From contig NZ_CP090446.1 of NCBI RefSeq assembly GCF_021442025.1, positions 3,472,001 to 3,536,000 of the forward strand: a DNA stretch of 64,000 nucleotides. The letters run 5' to 3'. The DNA is from Sphingobacterium sp. SRCM116780 (lineage in GTDB: Bacteria > Bacteroidota > Bacteroidia > Sphingobacteriales > Sphingobacteriaceae). Shown in pieces: positions 26,740 through 35,567 of this stretch (positions are counted from its first letter, which is position 1; each line of letters starts with the position of its first letter). Below the pieces are notes generated by a model. That model did not search any database. It worked only from the letters and a program-made list of their open reading frames with translations, and was not told the DNA's origin. A program made the translations under genes and the position numbers.

Positions 26740-27924
26740 TTATTGCAATTTCTGATGGGTACGCCACCAAAGGTCGGGCATCTCTCCAGTCACGGCTGTT
26801 TGATAATCTTCATAACGACAGGGAACCAAGTGATAGCGTTCATTGACAGATCGTGAACCAAAATAAGGGACTTGCATCCACCATCGATCTGATTTTTTAC
26901 TTTTTACAAATACCAATTCATGCTCCTCATTTTCCAAGGTAGTCCGATAAATAATATAAGAAGATTTTGGAAACAACGGGGTATCCTGTTTACGATTGTA
27001 AAAACCATCGATAAAACACCAGATCATCTGGGCAACTAACATCGCTGTTTGTTCCATAGGATCAAAAGTAGGGTTAACCTCATAGAAGCCAATGGAAGAA
27101 CATTTATCTGACATACCTGCATATCGTGCTATTTGACAAGCTTCATCTCCATATAAACCGTTTGGCATTGCATTGGCATTTCCAGGAGCTTCTGAAGAAC
27201 GAATAGCGCCAATATCAAAGCTAACCATATCTGCTGCTCGAAGCAATGGTTCTGATTGATCCATACGACCTGCTAAAGCGCCTACTCGAGTGGCATTAAA
27301 GAACAATTTATCGTACATATTGATCGACTCTTTACTTACTAAATAGGTCTGATAAGCGATATTATTTAAGTTAAATAAATAATCAGGTTCATGTAGAATA
27401 ATATGATTCAAATAGGAGTTCGAATTCAACTCCACCTGTTCGGAGCTTTCTTGATCGAGATCAAAGCGCGCATCGACAACAGCAACTTCTATCTTTTGTC
27501 CTCGGCTTTGATACCCTAAATATTGGGCATATGTCAAATCTTGGCCTCCTCCAATAATGATCGGTAGGATATTTTCAGCTAACAATTCTTCTACGACAGC
27601 CTTTAACGCCGCATATGTATCCGCCAAACTTGCCCCAGCCTTGATATTACCTAGGTCAACAGCATTTATAGCATAGTCTCCTTGGTAAAGCGTATAAAGA
27701 TGCTTTCTAACAGCATCGGGAGCTTTTGCACAGCCTTGATTATATACGGCTGCACGGTCGTCTTCTACGCCCACGATTGCTACTTGTGGCCTGTCTTCTC
27801 TATCCCATGTCGGGAATTGATCTTGATAAATGCGAAAAACATTTCCTAACTGAGAACGTAAGAAACCTTCCTCAGGAAAGAACTCTTGAGTAGCAATTGG
27901 TGTAAAAAAAACGGATAATGACAT
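26740..27924 (-). CDS. Arginase/agmatinase-fold protein with degenerate metal site
   Basis: 394 residues of the ureohydrolase (formimidoylglutamase-like) superfamily. The three metal-binding blocks are recognisable but altered: GGDH reads GGGQDLT near residue 123, DAHxD reads DARFDLD near 150, and SFDxDxxDP reads SFDIGAI near 236. At least two histidines and one aspartate that hold the Mn pair are therefore missing. The C-terminal 60 residues form an extra Trp-rich tail. It may be a pseudoenzyme or use other chemistry. Likely in one unit with rmuC downstream. Confidence 0.85.
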   Translation of the reverse strand: MSLSVFFTPIATQEFFPEEGFLRSQLGNVFRIYQDQFPTWDREDRPQVAIVGVEDDRAAVYNQGCAKAPDAVRKHLYTLYQGDYAINAVDLGNIKAGASLADTYAALKAVVEELLAENILPIIIGGGQDLTYAQYLGYQSRGQKIEVAVVDARFDLDQESSEQVELNSNSYLNHIILHEPDYLFNLNNIAYQTYLVSKESINMYDKLFFNATRVGALAGRMDQSEPLLRAADMVSFDIGAIRSSEAPGNANAMPNGLYGDEACQIARYAGMSDKCSSIGFYEVNPTFDPMEQTAMLVAQMIWCFIDGFYNRKQDTPLFPKSSYIIYRTTLENEEHELVFVKSKKSDRWWMQVPYFGSRSVNERYHLVPCRYEDYQTAVTGEMPDLWWRTHQKLQ

Positions 27925-27994
27925 ATGATGAATGTGTATTGGGTATAATCAAAATTTAAAAATCTTGTCCTAGACAAATATCCATTTATTAACT

Positions 27995-28002
27995 TACTTT
28001 TG
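27995..28002 (+). promoter_or_regulatory. -7 element (TACTTTTG) for the SDR gene
   Basis: Plus-strand TAnnTTTG match 31 nt before the GTG start at 28034. No good -33. Confidence 0.35.
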
Positions 28003-28033
28003 AAAACATTATTTTTAACGTTATCTTTATCAA

Positions 28034-29014
28034 GTGATATTAATAACAGGAGGAACCGGTTTTTTGGGCGCGACATTAATCAAGCAATTGATTGATTTGG
28101 GTATTGATGTGGTCGCTTTGAAACGCTCAAATTCAACTATTCCACAACAACTATTATCTTCATCTCTCATTCAATGGATTGATGCTGACATTTGTGACTA
28201 TTTTGAGTTAGCAGAGGCTTTCATAAACATTACAGAAGTATACCATTGCGCTGCAGTTGTTTCTTACCAGAAAAGAGATGCTGTAAATATGAAAAAAGTA
28301 AATGTTGAAGGGACTTCACACATTGTCAATCTATGTTTAGAGCATAAGGCTCGACTTGTTCATGTTAGCTCTGTAGCAGCTTTGGGTTCTAGTAAAACCC
28401 AAACACCAGTTAACGAGAAAGATTATTGGGAATATCATCCTACAACCTCAAATTACGCGGTGTCCAAGTATGAAAGTGAGATGGAAGTATGGCGGGGTAT
28501 TGCGGAGGGGCTAGATGCGGTCATCGTCAATCCATCTGTTATCATCGGTGCATCTGCAGGCAGTAACGGTTCTGGGGCTATATTTTCACTTGTCAACAAA
28601 GGTTTAAAATATTATCCTACTGGTACTGTTGGTGTCGTTGATGTCGAAGATGTTGCTACGATTATGCGTAGCTTGATGGAAAATAAAGCAATCTCCGGAG
28701 AACGCTTTGTTATTAATAATGTTAATCTGAGTAATAAAGATTTATTGGAGAAAGCGAGTGCAATAATGGGGAGAACAGCTCCTAAAATAGCAGTATCACC
28801 AACGCTATTAAATATCGCTTCCACAATCGCAACTTTTGTTGCTTCCATAAAAAATGAAAAGTCTACGCTCACGAAAGATAGTGCGAGAGCGTCGAGTGAG
28901 AAGTTAGCCTACTCAGCCGAAAAATTACAAGAAATCTTACCGTTTAACTATAAACCTTTAGATAGAACTTTAGAAGAAATCTCTATTTTATATAATCAGC
29001 ATAAAACAAACTAA
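28034..29014 (+). CDS. NAD-dependent epimerase/dehydratase (extended SDR)
   Basis: 326 residues. The Rossmann motif GGTGFLG at residues 6-12 fixes the N-terminus, and the only suitable start is GTG at 28034. HVSSVAALG near 116 and the YxxxK catalytic pair in YAVSKYESE near 140 are intact, as is VVDVEDVA in the substrate domain. The type resembles dihydroflavonol-4-reductase-like sugar or isoprenoid dehydrogenases; the substrate is not identified. It is followed after 3 bp by another GTG-started gene and is probably co-transcribed with it. Confidence 0.9.
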   Translation: MILITGGTGFLGATLIKQLIDLGIDVVALKRSNSTIPQQLLSSSLIQWIDADICDYFELAEAFINITEVYHCAAVVSYQKRDAVNMKKVNVEGTSHIVNLCLEHKARLVHVSSVAALGSSKTQTPVNEKDYWEYHPTTSNYAVSKYESEMEVWRGIAEGLDAVIVNPSVIIGASAGSNGSGAIFSLVNKGLKYYPTGTVGVVDVEDVATIMRSLMENKAISGERFVINNVNLSNKDLLEKASAIMGRTAPKIAVSPTLLNIASTIATFVASIKNEKSTLTKDSARASSEKLAYSAEKLQEILPFNYKPLDRTLEEISILYNQHKTN

Positions 29015-29017
29015 ACC

Positions 29018-30310
29018 GTGAAGAATTACTATATTATTGATTTTGACAGCACTTTTACGCAAGTAGAGGCATTGGATGAATTGGCAAAAATATCTCTTGA
29101 AGGTCATCCTGATCGAGAAAAAATCTATCTTGAAATCGAACGATTCACAAACCTTGCAATGGAAGGAAAACTTTCTTTTCGCGAAGCGTTAGCCGGTCGT
29201 GTTCAATTACTGCAAGCAAACAGAAGTCATCTTGACAAACTGATTGTCCATCTTAAAAAGAAAGTCTCTACTTCGTTTTCCAGAAACAGAGAGTTTTTTA
29301 AAAAAAATGCGGATACTGCCTGGATTGTTTCCGGTGGATTTAAGGAGTTTATTACACCAGTAGTTACGCCCTACAACATCAAGAAAGAAAACATCTATGC
29401 AAATACCTTTAGATTTGATGAGAACGATAATATTATTGGTTTTGATGAGTCTAATCCATTATCTGATGAAGGTGGTAAAGTAAAACTCTTAAAGGAGCTC
29501 AAAATTGATGGAACGATCTACGGTATTGGAGATGGTTATTCCGATTTTCAATTAAAAGAATCGGGTCTTATTGAAAAGTTCTTTGCTTTTACGGAGAATA
29601 TTTCACGAAAAACAGTCACTGACAAGGCTGACTTCATTACGCCAAGCTTTGATGAGTTTCTCTATGTCAATAATTTACCTAGAGCGATTTCTTATCCTAA
29701 AAATCGTATCCTTTGTCTCATTGTTGGTGAAGTTCCTGAAATTGCGGCACATATTCTAAAAAGAGATGGTTTTTCCATAAGAATCAAAGATACTTTTGAA
29801 GACAAATACACAAAAGATGTCGGTATGCTTCTTTTAGGTAAGGGTATCAAAGTTTCTGATGAACAATTAGCGCAGGCGGATAAGTTAAAAACAATCGGTG
29901 TATTGGGAGATGCCAAAGGTCATTTGAGTAAAGAAATTTGTAACGCAAAGGGAATTGTTGTCTTTGATGATAAAAAAGATAAAAAAAGAAATTCGGAATT
30001 TATTCCGAGAAGAATGGCTGATTTTATCAATAATGGCGATACCTATATGAGTAGAAATTTCCCTAATTTGCTATTGCCTAGAGTAAAAAATGTAACGCGC
30101 TTACTTCACATTCACAAAAATGTACCTGGGATTATGGCACAGGTGAACCATGTCTACGCTCAAAACAGCATCAATATCATTTCGCAATTTTTAATGACAA
30201 AGTCAGATATTGGCTATGCGGTAACAGATATTGAAGGAGAATATGACAAGGACTTAATCAAGCAACTTAAGAAGGTTCAGAATACAATTAAATTCCGGAT
30301 ATTATATTAA
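29018..30310 (+). CDS. Phosphoserine phosphatase-like HAD + SerA remnant + ACT domain fusion
   Basis: 430 residues starting at GTG 29018. Residues 1-215 are a SerB-type HAD phosphatase with DFDST (8-12), SGGF near 104, GGKVKLL near 151 and GDGYSD near 171. Residues about 228-335 resemble the N-terminal substrate-binding part of 3-phosphoglycerate dehydrogenase without its NAD-binding domain. From about 345, NFPNLLLPRV followed by LLHIHKNVPGIMAQVNHVY and the C-terminal TIKFRILY match the SerA regulatory ACT domain. Predicted role: hydrolysis of phosphoserine with serine-responsive regulation. It lies 3 bp after the SDR gene. Confidence 0.85.
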   Translation: MKNYYIIDFDSTFTQVEALDELAKISLEGHPDREKIYLEIERFTNLAMEGKLSFREALAGRVQLLQANRSHLDKLIVHLKKKVSTSFSRNREFFKKNADTAWIVSGGFKEFITPVVTPYNIKKENIYANTFRFDENDNIIGFDESNPLSDEGGKVKLLKELKIDGTIYGIGDGYSDFQLKESGLIEKFFAFTENISRKTVTDKADFITPSFDEFLYVNNLPRAISYPKNRILCLIVGEVPEIAAHILKRDGFSIRIKDTFEDKYTKDVGMLLLGKGIKVSDEQLAQADKLKTIGVLGDAKGHLSKEICNAKGIVVFDDKKDKKRNSEFIPRRMADFINNGDTYMSRNFPNLLLPRVKNVTRLLHIHKNVPGIMAQVNHVYAQNSINIISQFLMTKSDIGYAVTDIEGEYDKDLIKQLKKVQNTIKFRILY

Positions 30311-30344
30311 AAATGAAAAGGAGCTAAAGCTCCTTTTCATTTTT
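30309..30344. terminator. Bidirectional terminator built into two stop codons
   Basis: A perfect 16 bp stem (30309-30324 / 30329-30344) with a TAAA loop. It overlaps the last bases of the plus-strand stop (30308-30310) and the minus-strand stop (30345-30343) and carries A/T-runs at both outer ends. Confidence 0.85.
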
Positions 30345-30912
30345 AATACGTATATATTTCTTGAGGTGTTACACAAATATCCAAAGGAATATCATGCGGA
30401 TCAACATCTTGTATCAAATCGATAGGTTCAAAGAATGAAAGACCGATCTTCTTCACATCAGACCTACATAAGGATAAAAATCGATCATAATATCCTTTTC
30501 CATAGCCGACACGATTTCCTCGTTTATCCGAGATCAATAAGGGGATCAAGACAACATCCAGTTTTGTTTCACTAATAGCGATTCCCTCTACAGGTTCCAG
30601 TATTCCCCACTTATTATTTTCCAACACTAAGGAGTCATTATACACGTAATGCGTCATCTGCTGTGACAGCATATCCGATTTGGAGATAACGAGATTAATA
30701 TCAGGAAAGTTTTCTCTGAAATAAGAAATCAGCAAGAAAGTATTGGGTTCATGAAACTTCAATATTGGCAGAAAAACATGACAAAATTTCACATGCTGCC
30801 AATTCAATTTTTTCAAATTATGGAATAAACTATTGTTTAACTCCTCTTCTTCTTGCTCAGACAAACGAGATCTTAAATCCCGATAATATGTCCTTAGTTC
30901 AGCCTTGGTCAT
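30343..30912 (-). CDS. 5-formyltetrahydrofolate cyclo-ligase
   Basis: 189 residues. Converts 5-formyl-THF to 5,10-methenyl-THF with ATP. The diagnostic C-terminal motif GNRVGYGKGYYDRFL lies near residues 130-144, and the N-terminal KAELRTYYRDLRSRLS fits the nucleotide-binding Lys/Arg helix. It starts just after the T-run of the efp terminator on the same strand, so it is expressed either by readthrough from the lpx-efp operon or from its own start. Confidence 0.94.
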   Translation of the reverse strand: MTKAELRTYYRDLRSRLSEQEEEELNNSLFHNLKKLNWQHVKFCHVFLPILKFHEPNTFLLISYFRENFPDINLVISKSDMLSQQMTHYVYNDSLVLENNKWGILEPVEGIAISETKLDVVLIPLLISDKRGNRVGYGKGYYDRFLSLCRSDVKKIGLSFFEPIDLIQDVDPHDIPLDICVTPQEIYTY

Positions 30913-30920
30913 ATAAATAC

Positions 30921-30958
30921 AAAAAAAACGGCCTTGAAGCTGGGTGCTTACAAGACCG
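30921..30958 (-). terminator. Terminator of the lpx-efp operon
   Basis: A hairpin with arms about 30929-30940 and 30946-30958, including a bulge and a mismatch, followed on the minus strand by eight T (complement of 30921-30928). It lies 30 bp past the efp stop and 9 bp before the next start codon. Confidence 0.75.
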
Positions 30959-30987
30959 AATAATCAACCTAAACCTAAATCTTTATA

Positions 30988-31548
30988 TTACTTAACACGT
31001 TCGATGTAATCACCTGTTTGTGTATCAATTTTCACCTTATCACCTTGATTGATAAAAAGAGGGACTTTTACTTCTACTCCAGTTTCAACTGTAGCATTTT
31101 TCAATGCATTGGTAGAAGTATCTCCTTTTACTGCAGGCTCTGTATATGTAATTTCTAATTCTACATTTTTAGGAGCTTGCGCCATGATCGCTTCGTCACT
31201 TTCGAATGCTACAATCACGTTCATACCCTCTTTCAAGAACCGTGCCGAAGTACCGAACAGAAATTTAGGGATATTAAACTGCTCGTAAGTGCTATTATCC
31301 ATGACCACGAAGAATTCACCTTCTTCATATAAATATTGATAATCACTTGTTTCAACACGCGCAATTTCAACACTTTCGTCAACACGAAAACGGTATTCTA
31401 CTAATTTTCCAGTTTTAACATTACGCATTCTTGCTTGATAGAAAGCACGTAAATTTCCTGGTGTACGATGTATATATTCTTCAACGGAGACTAACTCTCC
31501 GTTGAATCTTAAAACATTTCCTGACTTAACGTCTGATGCCTTTGCCAT
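30988..31548 (-). CDS. efp: Elongation factor P with non-canonical acceptor loop
   Basis: 186 residues, three-domain EF-P, which relieves ribosome stalling at polyproline. Domain I loop reads HRTPGNLRAFYQ at residues 27-38. The residue normally Lys (or Arg in the rhamnosylated class), two after Pro, is Asn32, followed by Leu instead of Gly. Domain III ends with ATVETGVEVKVPLFINQGD, the conserved family signature. The last gene of the HD-lpxD-lpxC/fabZ-lpxA-ABC-efp cluster, 76 bp after the ABC gene's start side, with its own TACTTTTG element. Confidence 0.96.
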   Translation of the reverse strand: MAKASDVKSGNVLRFNGELVSVEEYIHRTPGNLRAFYQARMRNVKTGKLVEYRFRVDESVEIARVETSDYQYLYEEGEFFVVMDNSTYEQFNIPKFLFGTSARFLKEGMNVIVAFESDEAIMAQAPKNVELEITYTEPAVKGDTSTNALKNATVETGVEVKVPLFINQGDKVKIDTQTGDYIERVK

Positions 31549-31581
31549 GATTTAAACTTTAATGGTTATTTTTCCAAGTTA

Positions 31582-31589
31582 CAAAAGTA
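31582..31589 (-). promoter_or_regulatory. -7 element (TACTTTTG) for efp
   Basis: Minus-strand TAnnTTTG match 33 nt before the efp ATG, between the ABC gene and efp. This would give efp a promoter of its own in the opposite arrangement to simple operon readthrough. Confidence 0.45.
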
Positions 31590-31624
31590 CGAAATCTAAT
31601 CTTTTTATAGAAATCTAAAAATAA

Positions 31625-32248
31625 TCAACTTTTATAGTCCAATACGGAGAGTTTTTCATCACAGAAGATATACTCTTTTTCTTGATTTGAACAAATAATG
31701 AATAGTCGATTAGCATGTTTTGTATTATTTACCAATGCTAAATACCACTCTTCTCCTTCCGTATCTAGATTGCTAGTCGGCTCATCTAATAATACAACTA
31801 TAGAATCGCTACAACAGGCTAAAGCGAGTTTAACACGTTGCTTCATTCCAGAAGAATAATATTTCAGTTCCTTATCTATCGCTTTCTCAAGACCTAATAA
31901 GCGAACAACTTCTTCCTCATTATACCCAACTAAGTATTTCTTAAATTTAAAATGAAACTTTATTTGCTCCCTTAGCGTAAATTCCTCAATTAATTCAACG
32001 TAAGGAGTAGCAATAGAAATATATTCAAAAATGTTTTCAACAGGTACACTTCGGTTATCCAACTCAAAGCGAATGTTTCCTGCAGAAGGAGTTAAACTTC
32101 CTGAAAGTATCTTTAACAACGTAGACTTACCTGAGCCATTGGGTCCAAGTACAGCATATGATCGGCCGGATTCAAATTCATAATTAATATGCTTAAAAAT
32201 CCATTCCCGATTATAGCGTCGACCTACGTCTGTTAAAATAATCTTCAA
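31625..32248 (-). CDS. Orphan ABC transporter ATP-binding protein
   Basis: 207 residues, one ABC ATPase domain: Walker A GPNGSGKST near residue 35, signature YYSSGMKQR near 134, Walker B IVVLLDEPTS near 150. The His switch position reads CSN near 187, so the usual H-loop His is not evident. No membrane subunit is present in the cluster. It starts 12 bp after the lpxA stop, which suggests a role connected to lipid A or the envelope, but this is inference from position only. Confidence 0.9.
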   Translation of the reverse strand: MKIILTDVGRRYNREWIFKHINYEFESGRSYAVLGPNGSGKSTLLKILSGSLTPSAGNIRFELDNRSVPVENIFEYISIATPYVELIEEFTLREQIKFHFKFKKYLVGYNEEEVVRLLGLEKAIDKELKYYSSGMKQRVKLALACCSDSIVVLLDEPTSNLDTEGEEWYLALVNNTKHANRLFIICSNQEKEYIFCDEKLSVLDYKS

Positions 32249-32259
32249 ACTATCTGTAA

Positions 32260-33048
32260 TTAAACAGCCCTTTGATTGAACCCTTTAATAACACCTCGGT
32301 TAGAGTTACGAATAAAACCTAAGATTTCATCTCGAATTTCCGTGGCTTGGAATTCAGCTTCGATAATGGCTGCTGCTTTTGTTAGATTTCTATTTTGAAC
32401 AAATAAAACGCGATATATATTTTGTATCTCCGCAATTTGTTCTTCTGTAAATCCTCTTCTTCTCAAGCCTACAGAGTTAATCCCAGCATAAGAGATAGGT
32501 TCACGTGCCGCTTTGATAAAGGGAGGAACGTCTTTTCTCACTAACGTACCACCTGTTACAAAAGCATGAGAGCCAATGGTACAAAATTGATGTACAGCAA
32601 CCATTCCTGCTAAAACAACATAATCTCCTACTGTAATGTGCCCAGCTAATGTGCTGCTATTGGAAAATATACAATAATCTCCTATGGTACAATCGTGTGC
32701 AATATGACTATACGCTTGAATCAAGCAGTTTTTCCCGATTACGGTACGAAATCTATCTTTTGTACCCCTATTGATTGTTACACATTCACGAATTGTAGTA
32801 TTATCTCCAATTTCTGCAGTTGTAATCTCTCCATCAAACTTCAAATCTTGAGGTTCTCCTGAAATGACCGCTCCTGGATAAATTTTACAATTTTTCCCAA
32901 TACGTGCCCCATCCATAATTGTTACATTGGAACCAATCCATGTTCCCTCTCCTATCACAACATCTTTATGTATGGTAGCAAATGGTTCCACAACAACATT
33001 TTGAGCAATTTTTGCTTCTGGATGTATATAAGCTAATGGCTGTATCAT
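32260..33048 (-). CDS. lpxA: Acyl-ACP--UDP-N-acetylglucosamine O-acyltransferase
   Basis: 262 residues. First enzyme of lipid A synthesis. It has a left-handed beta-helix with hexapeptide repeats from residue 1 to about 190, the catalytic His in SHIAHDCTIGDYC near 120, and a C-terminal helical domain starting near LRRRGFTEEQIAEIQ. Gap of 8 bp to lpxC/fabZ upstream and 11 bp to the ABC ATPase downstream. Confidence 0.97.
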   Translation of the reverse strand: MIQPLAYIHPEAKIAQNVVVEPFATIHKDVVIGEGTWIGSNVTIMDGARIGKNCKIYPGAVISGEPQDLKFDGEITTAEIGDNTTIRECVTINRGTKDRFRTVIGKNCLIQAYSHIAHDCTIGDYCIFSNSSTLAGHITVGDYVVLAGMVAVHQFCTIGSHAFVTGGTLVRKDVPPFIKAAREPISYAGINSVGLRRRGFTEEQIAEIQNIYRVLFVQNRNLTKAAAIIEAEFQATEIRDEILGFIRNSNRGVIKGFNQRAV

Positions 33049-33056
33049 CTCTCCTA

Positions 33057-34460
33057 TTATTTTACTTTCACGATCTGAGCCATTAACTCAGCTTCGCAAA
33101 CAACTTTTTCACCTACCATGGCTACACCTTTCATTTTTGCAATTCCTCTACGGATAGGCTCCGTTAAATCGCATCTGAAAATAATTGTATCCCCTGGACT
33201 TACTTGTACTTTAAAACGGGCATTCTCGATTTTCAAAAATAAAGTCAACCAATTCTCTGGATCAGGAACAGTATTTAATACTAAAATACCTCCTGTCTGT
33301 GCCATTGCTTCGATCTGCAATACGCCAGGAAAAATAGGTGCTCCAGGAAAATGTCCCATGAACAAATCTTCGTTCATTGTTACATTTTTCAATCCCACCA
33401 CATGATTTTCTGTTAATTCTAGAATCTTATCAACCATTAACATCGGTTGACGATGAGGTAAAATCTTCATAATCTGAACCGTGTCATAGACAGGTGTCAT
33501 ATTAGGATCGTATACCTTTATTTTTTTAGTGTTTTTATCTTTACGGATCTGCTCTTTGATTTTTTTAGCAAAAGCAACATTAGCAGCATGTCCTGGTCTT
33601 GCGGCCATAACATGTCCTTTTAACGGTCGACCTACTAAAGCCAAATCTCCCACCATATCCAATAACTTGTGACGTGCAGGTTCATTTTGATGACGCAATT
33701 TAATATTACTCAAAATACCTTCTTTTGCTACTGACACATCGTTGCGATTGAACAAATGTGATAATTTTTTTAACTCTTCTGCTGAAGTTTCTTTATCAAC
33801 GATAACAATCGCATTACTCAGATCACCACCTTTAATCAATCCATTATCAACCAACATTTCTAACTCATGCAAAAAGCAAAAAGTTCTGGAAGAGGAGATT
33901 TCTTTTGAGAAATCTTCAATGGTATTAATAGCTGCATGTTGGCTTCCTAAAACAGGAGAATTGAAATCAATCATACAGGTAAGGCGATATCCGTCTAATG
34001 GCATGGCCATGATCTCGACTTTACGTTCAGCTTCTATATGATGAATATTGCTCGGTATTTCATAATAATCCCGATCGGCATCTTGCTCTTCAAAACCTGC
34101 TTCTTTTAACTTTTCAACAAAAATTGCTGAACTACCATCCAAGATTGGCACTTCAGGTCCATCTATCTCAATTAATACGTTATCAATCTGTAAACCAACT
34201 AAAGCAGCCATCAAGTGTTCAATCGTACTTACACTCGCTCCATTTTCTGAAATGGTGGTACCTCTAGATGTATCTGTTACATTTTCAGCATCTACCAATA
34301 CTTCAGGCTCACCTTCTAAATCAATTCTTTTAAATTTATACCAGTGATTTTCAGGAGCTTGCTTTATCTTCATCGATACAGTCTTACCTGTATGTAAACC
34401 GACTCCAGATATAACCACATCTTGTTTAATGGTTCTTTGTTTTACATTCATTTCTAACAT
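33057..34460 (-). CDS. lpxC/fabZ: Bifunctional LpxC deacetylase / FabZ dehydratase
   Basis: 467 residues. Residues 1-305 are UDP-3-O-acyl-GlcNAc deacetylase, the committed lipid A step, with SGVGLHTGK near 18, EHLMAALVG near 80 with a zinc His, and HKLLDMVGDLALVGRPLKGH near 265. Residues about 320-467 are the beta-hydroxyacyl-ACP dehydratase FabZ, with LPHRQPMLMVDKI and the catalytic GHFPGAPIFPGV. This fusion is a known Bacteroidota arrangement. The start may be the first ATG or the one three codons on (34451). Lies 30 bp after lpxD. Confidence 0.97.
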   Translation of the reverse strand: MLEMNVKQRTIKQDVVISGVGLHTGKTVSMKIKQAPENHWYKFKRIDLEGEPEVLVDAENVTDTSRGTTISENGASVSTIEHLMAALVGLQIDNVLIEIDGPEVPILDGSSAIFVEKLKEAGFEEQDADRDYYEIPSNIHHIEAERKVEIMAMPLDGYRLTCMIDFNSPVLGSQHAAINTIEDFSKEISSSRTFCFLHELEMLVDNGLIKGGDLSNAIVIVDKETSAEELKKLSHLFNRNDVSVAKEGILSNIKLRHQNEPARHKLLDMVGDLALVGRPLKGHVMAARPGHAANVAFAKKIKEQIRKDKNTKKIKVYDPNMTPVYDTVQIMKILPHRQPMLMVDKILELTENHVVGLKNVTMNEDLFMGHFPGAPIFPGVLQIEAMAQTGGILVLNTVPDPENWLTLFLKIENARFKVQVSPGDTIIFRCDLTEPIRRGIAKMKGVAMVGEKVVCEAELMAQIVKVK

Positions 34461-34490
34461 ATATTTAATCGAAAACGACCCTTCGGTTCT

Positions 34491-35534
34491 TTAAGATTTC
34501 AACTTTTCTTTTAACAATCGCTCTAATTGTGTTATGCGTTTTTCCAAATCAGGTAATTTAGCATAGATTACTTGCGATCTCATATTGGATTGATAACCTA
34601 AAATAGGGCTACCTGCCCATTTTTTGTTTTCTTCTGTTATCGTTTTATTAATACCAGACTGCGCTTGCACCTGACTTCTATCGGCCACACTGATATGACC
34701 AACAACTCCAACTTGCCCTCCGAGGACAACGTTTTCACCAATTTTACTACTTCCGGAAACACCTGTTTGAGCCGCAATTACCGTGTTCTTACCCAACTCT
34801 ACATTATGTGCTATTTGAATCAAATTATCCAATTTAACACCTTGATGTAATATCGTGGATCCCATAGTCGCACGATCAATAACTGTATTTGCTCCTATTT
34901 CGATGTCATCTTCAATAACCACATTACCAATCTGTGGGACCTTTGCATATGTCCCGTCTTCTTGGGGTGCAAAACCAAAACCATCAGAACCAATAACAGT
35001 TCCTGAATGTACAATCACATTTTTGCCCAGTATACAGTCTTGATAGATTTTAACTCCCGGAAATAACGTCGTATTATCTCCTATTACGACGTTATCGCCA
35101 ATATAAACTTGTGGGTAAATCTTGACATTTTTGCCAATTTTACCGTCTTTTCCAATATAAACAAATGCGCCAATATATCCATCCTCTCCTATCTCAGTAC
35201 TCGAATGAATAAATGAGGGTTCTTCTCGGCCTTTTCGATCTAATCGCACCTCATTATAGATATTTAATAAGGTTGAAAATGCCGCATAAGCATTTTTTAC
35301 ACGAATGATAGTCAAGGTCGATTTAAGAGCAGATAATAATTGCTGCTCTTCATTAACAATAACAATTGAAGCATTTGTCTCGTATAAAAAATGCTCATAT
35401 TTAGGGTTCGATAGAAAAGATAAATCTCCCAAAGAAGCTTCTTCTATTTTTGCTAAATTTGAAACTTCGATATCCGGATTTCCTTCTATTGATCCATTTA
35501 ATAAGGATGCTATTTGTTGAGCAGTAAATTGCAT
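34491..35534 (-). CDS. lpxD: UDP-3-O-acylglucosamine N-acyltransferase
   Basis: 347 residues, third lipid A enzyme. The N-terminal uridine-binding domain (1-100) shows LSFLSNPKYE. The hexapeptide beta-helix (about 105-310) includes the catalytic His in QIAHNVELG near 246, and the C-terminal helix begins near LPDLEKRITQLERLL. A TAGATTTG element sits 4 nt before the ATG, so lpxD may start a leaderless transcript as well as being read from the HD gene 33 bp upstream. Confidence 0.97.
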   Translation of the reverse strand: MQFTAQQIASLLNGSIEGNPDIEVSNLAKIEEASLGDLSFLSNPKYEHFLYETNASIVIVNEEQQLLSALKSTLTIIRVKNAYAAFSTLLNIYNEVRLDRKGREEPSFIHSSTEIGEDGYIGAFVYIGKDGKIGKNVKIYPQVYIGDNVVIGDNTTLFPGVKIYQDCILGKNVIVHSGTVIGSDGFGFAPQEDGTYAKVPQIGNVVIEDDIEIGANTVIDRATMGSTILHQGVKLDNLIQIAHNVELGKNTVIAAQTGVSGSSKIGENVVLGGQVGVVGHISVADRSQVQAQSGINKTITEENKKWAGSPILGYQSNMRSQVIYAKLPDLEKRITQLERLLKEKLKS

Positions 35535-35538
35535 GCTA

Positions 35539-35546
35539 CAAATCTA
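35539..35546 (-). promoter_or_regulatory. -7 element (TAGATTTG) for lpxD
   Basis: Minus-strand TAnnTTTG match ending 4 nt before the lpxD ATG; no -33 TTG in the expected window. Confidence 0.4.
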
Positions 35547-35567
35547 TGTTTTTTTATTATATTTTAA

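Noticed and set aside
33742..34041. 99-codon plus-strand frame
   Set aside because: Antisense to the LpxC catalytic domain, a shadow frame.
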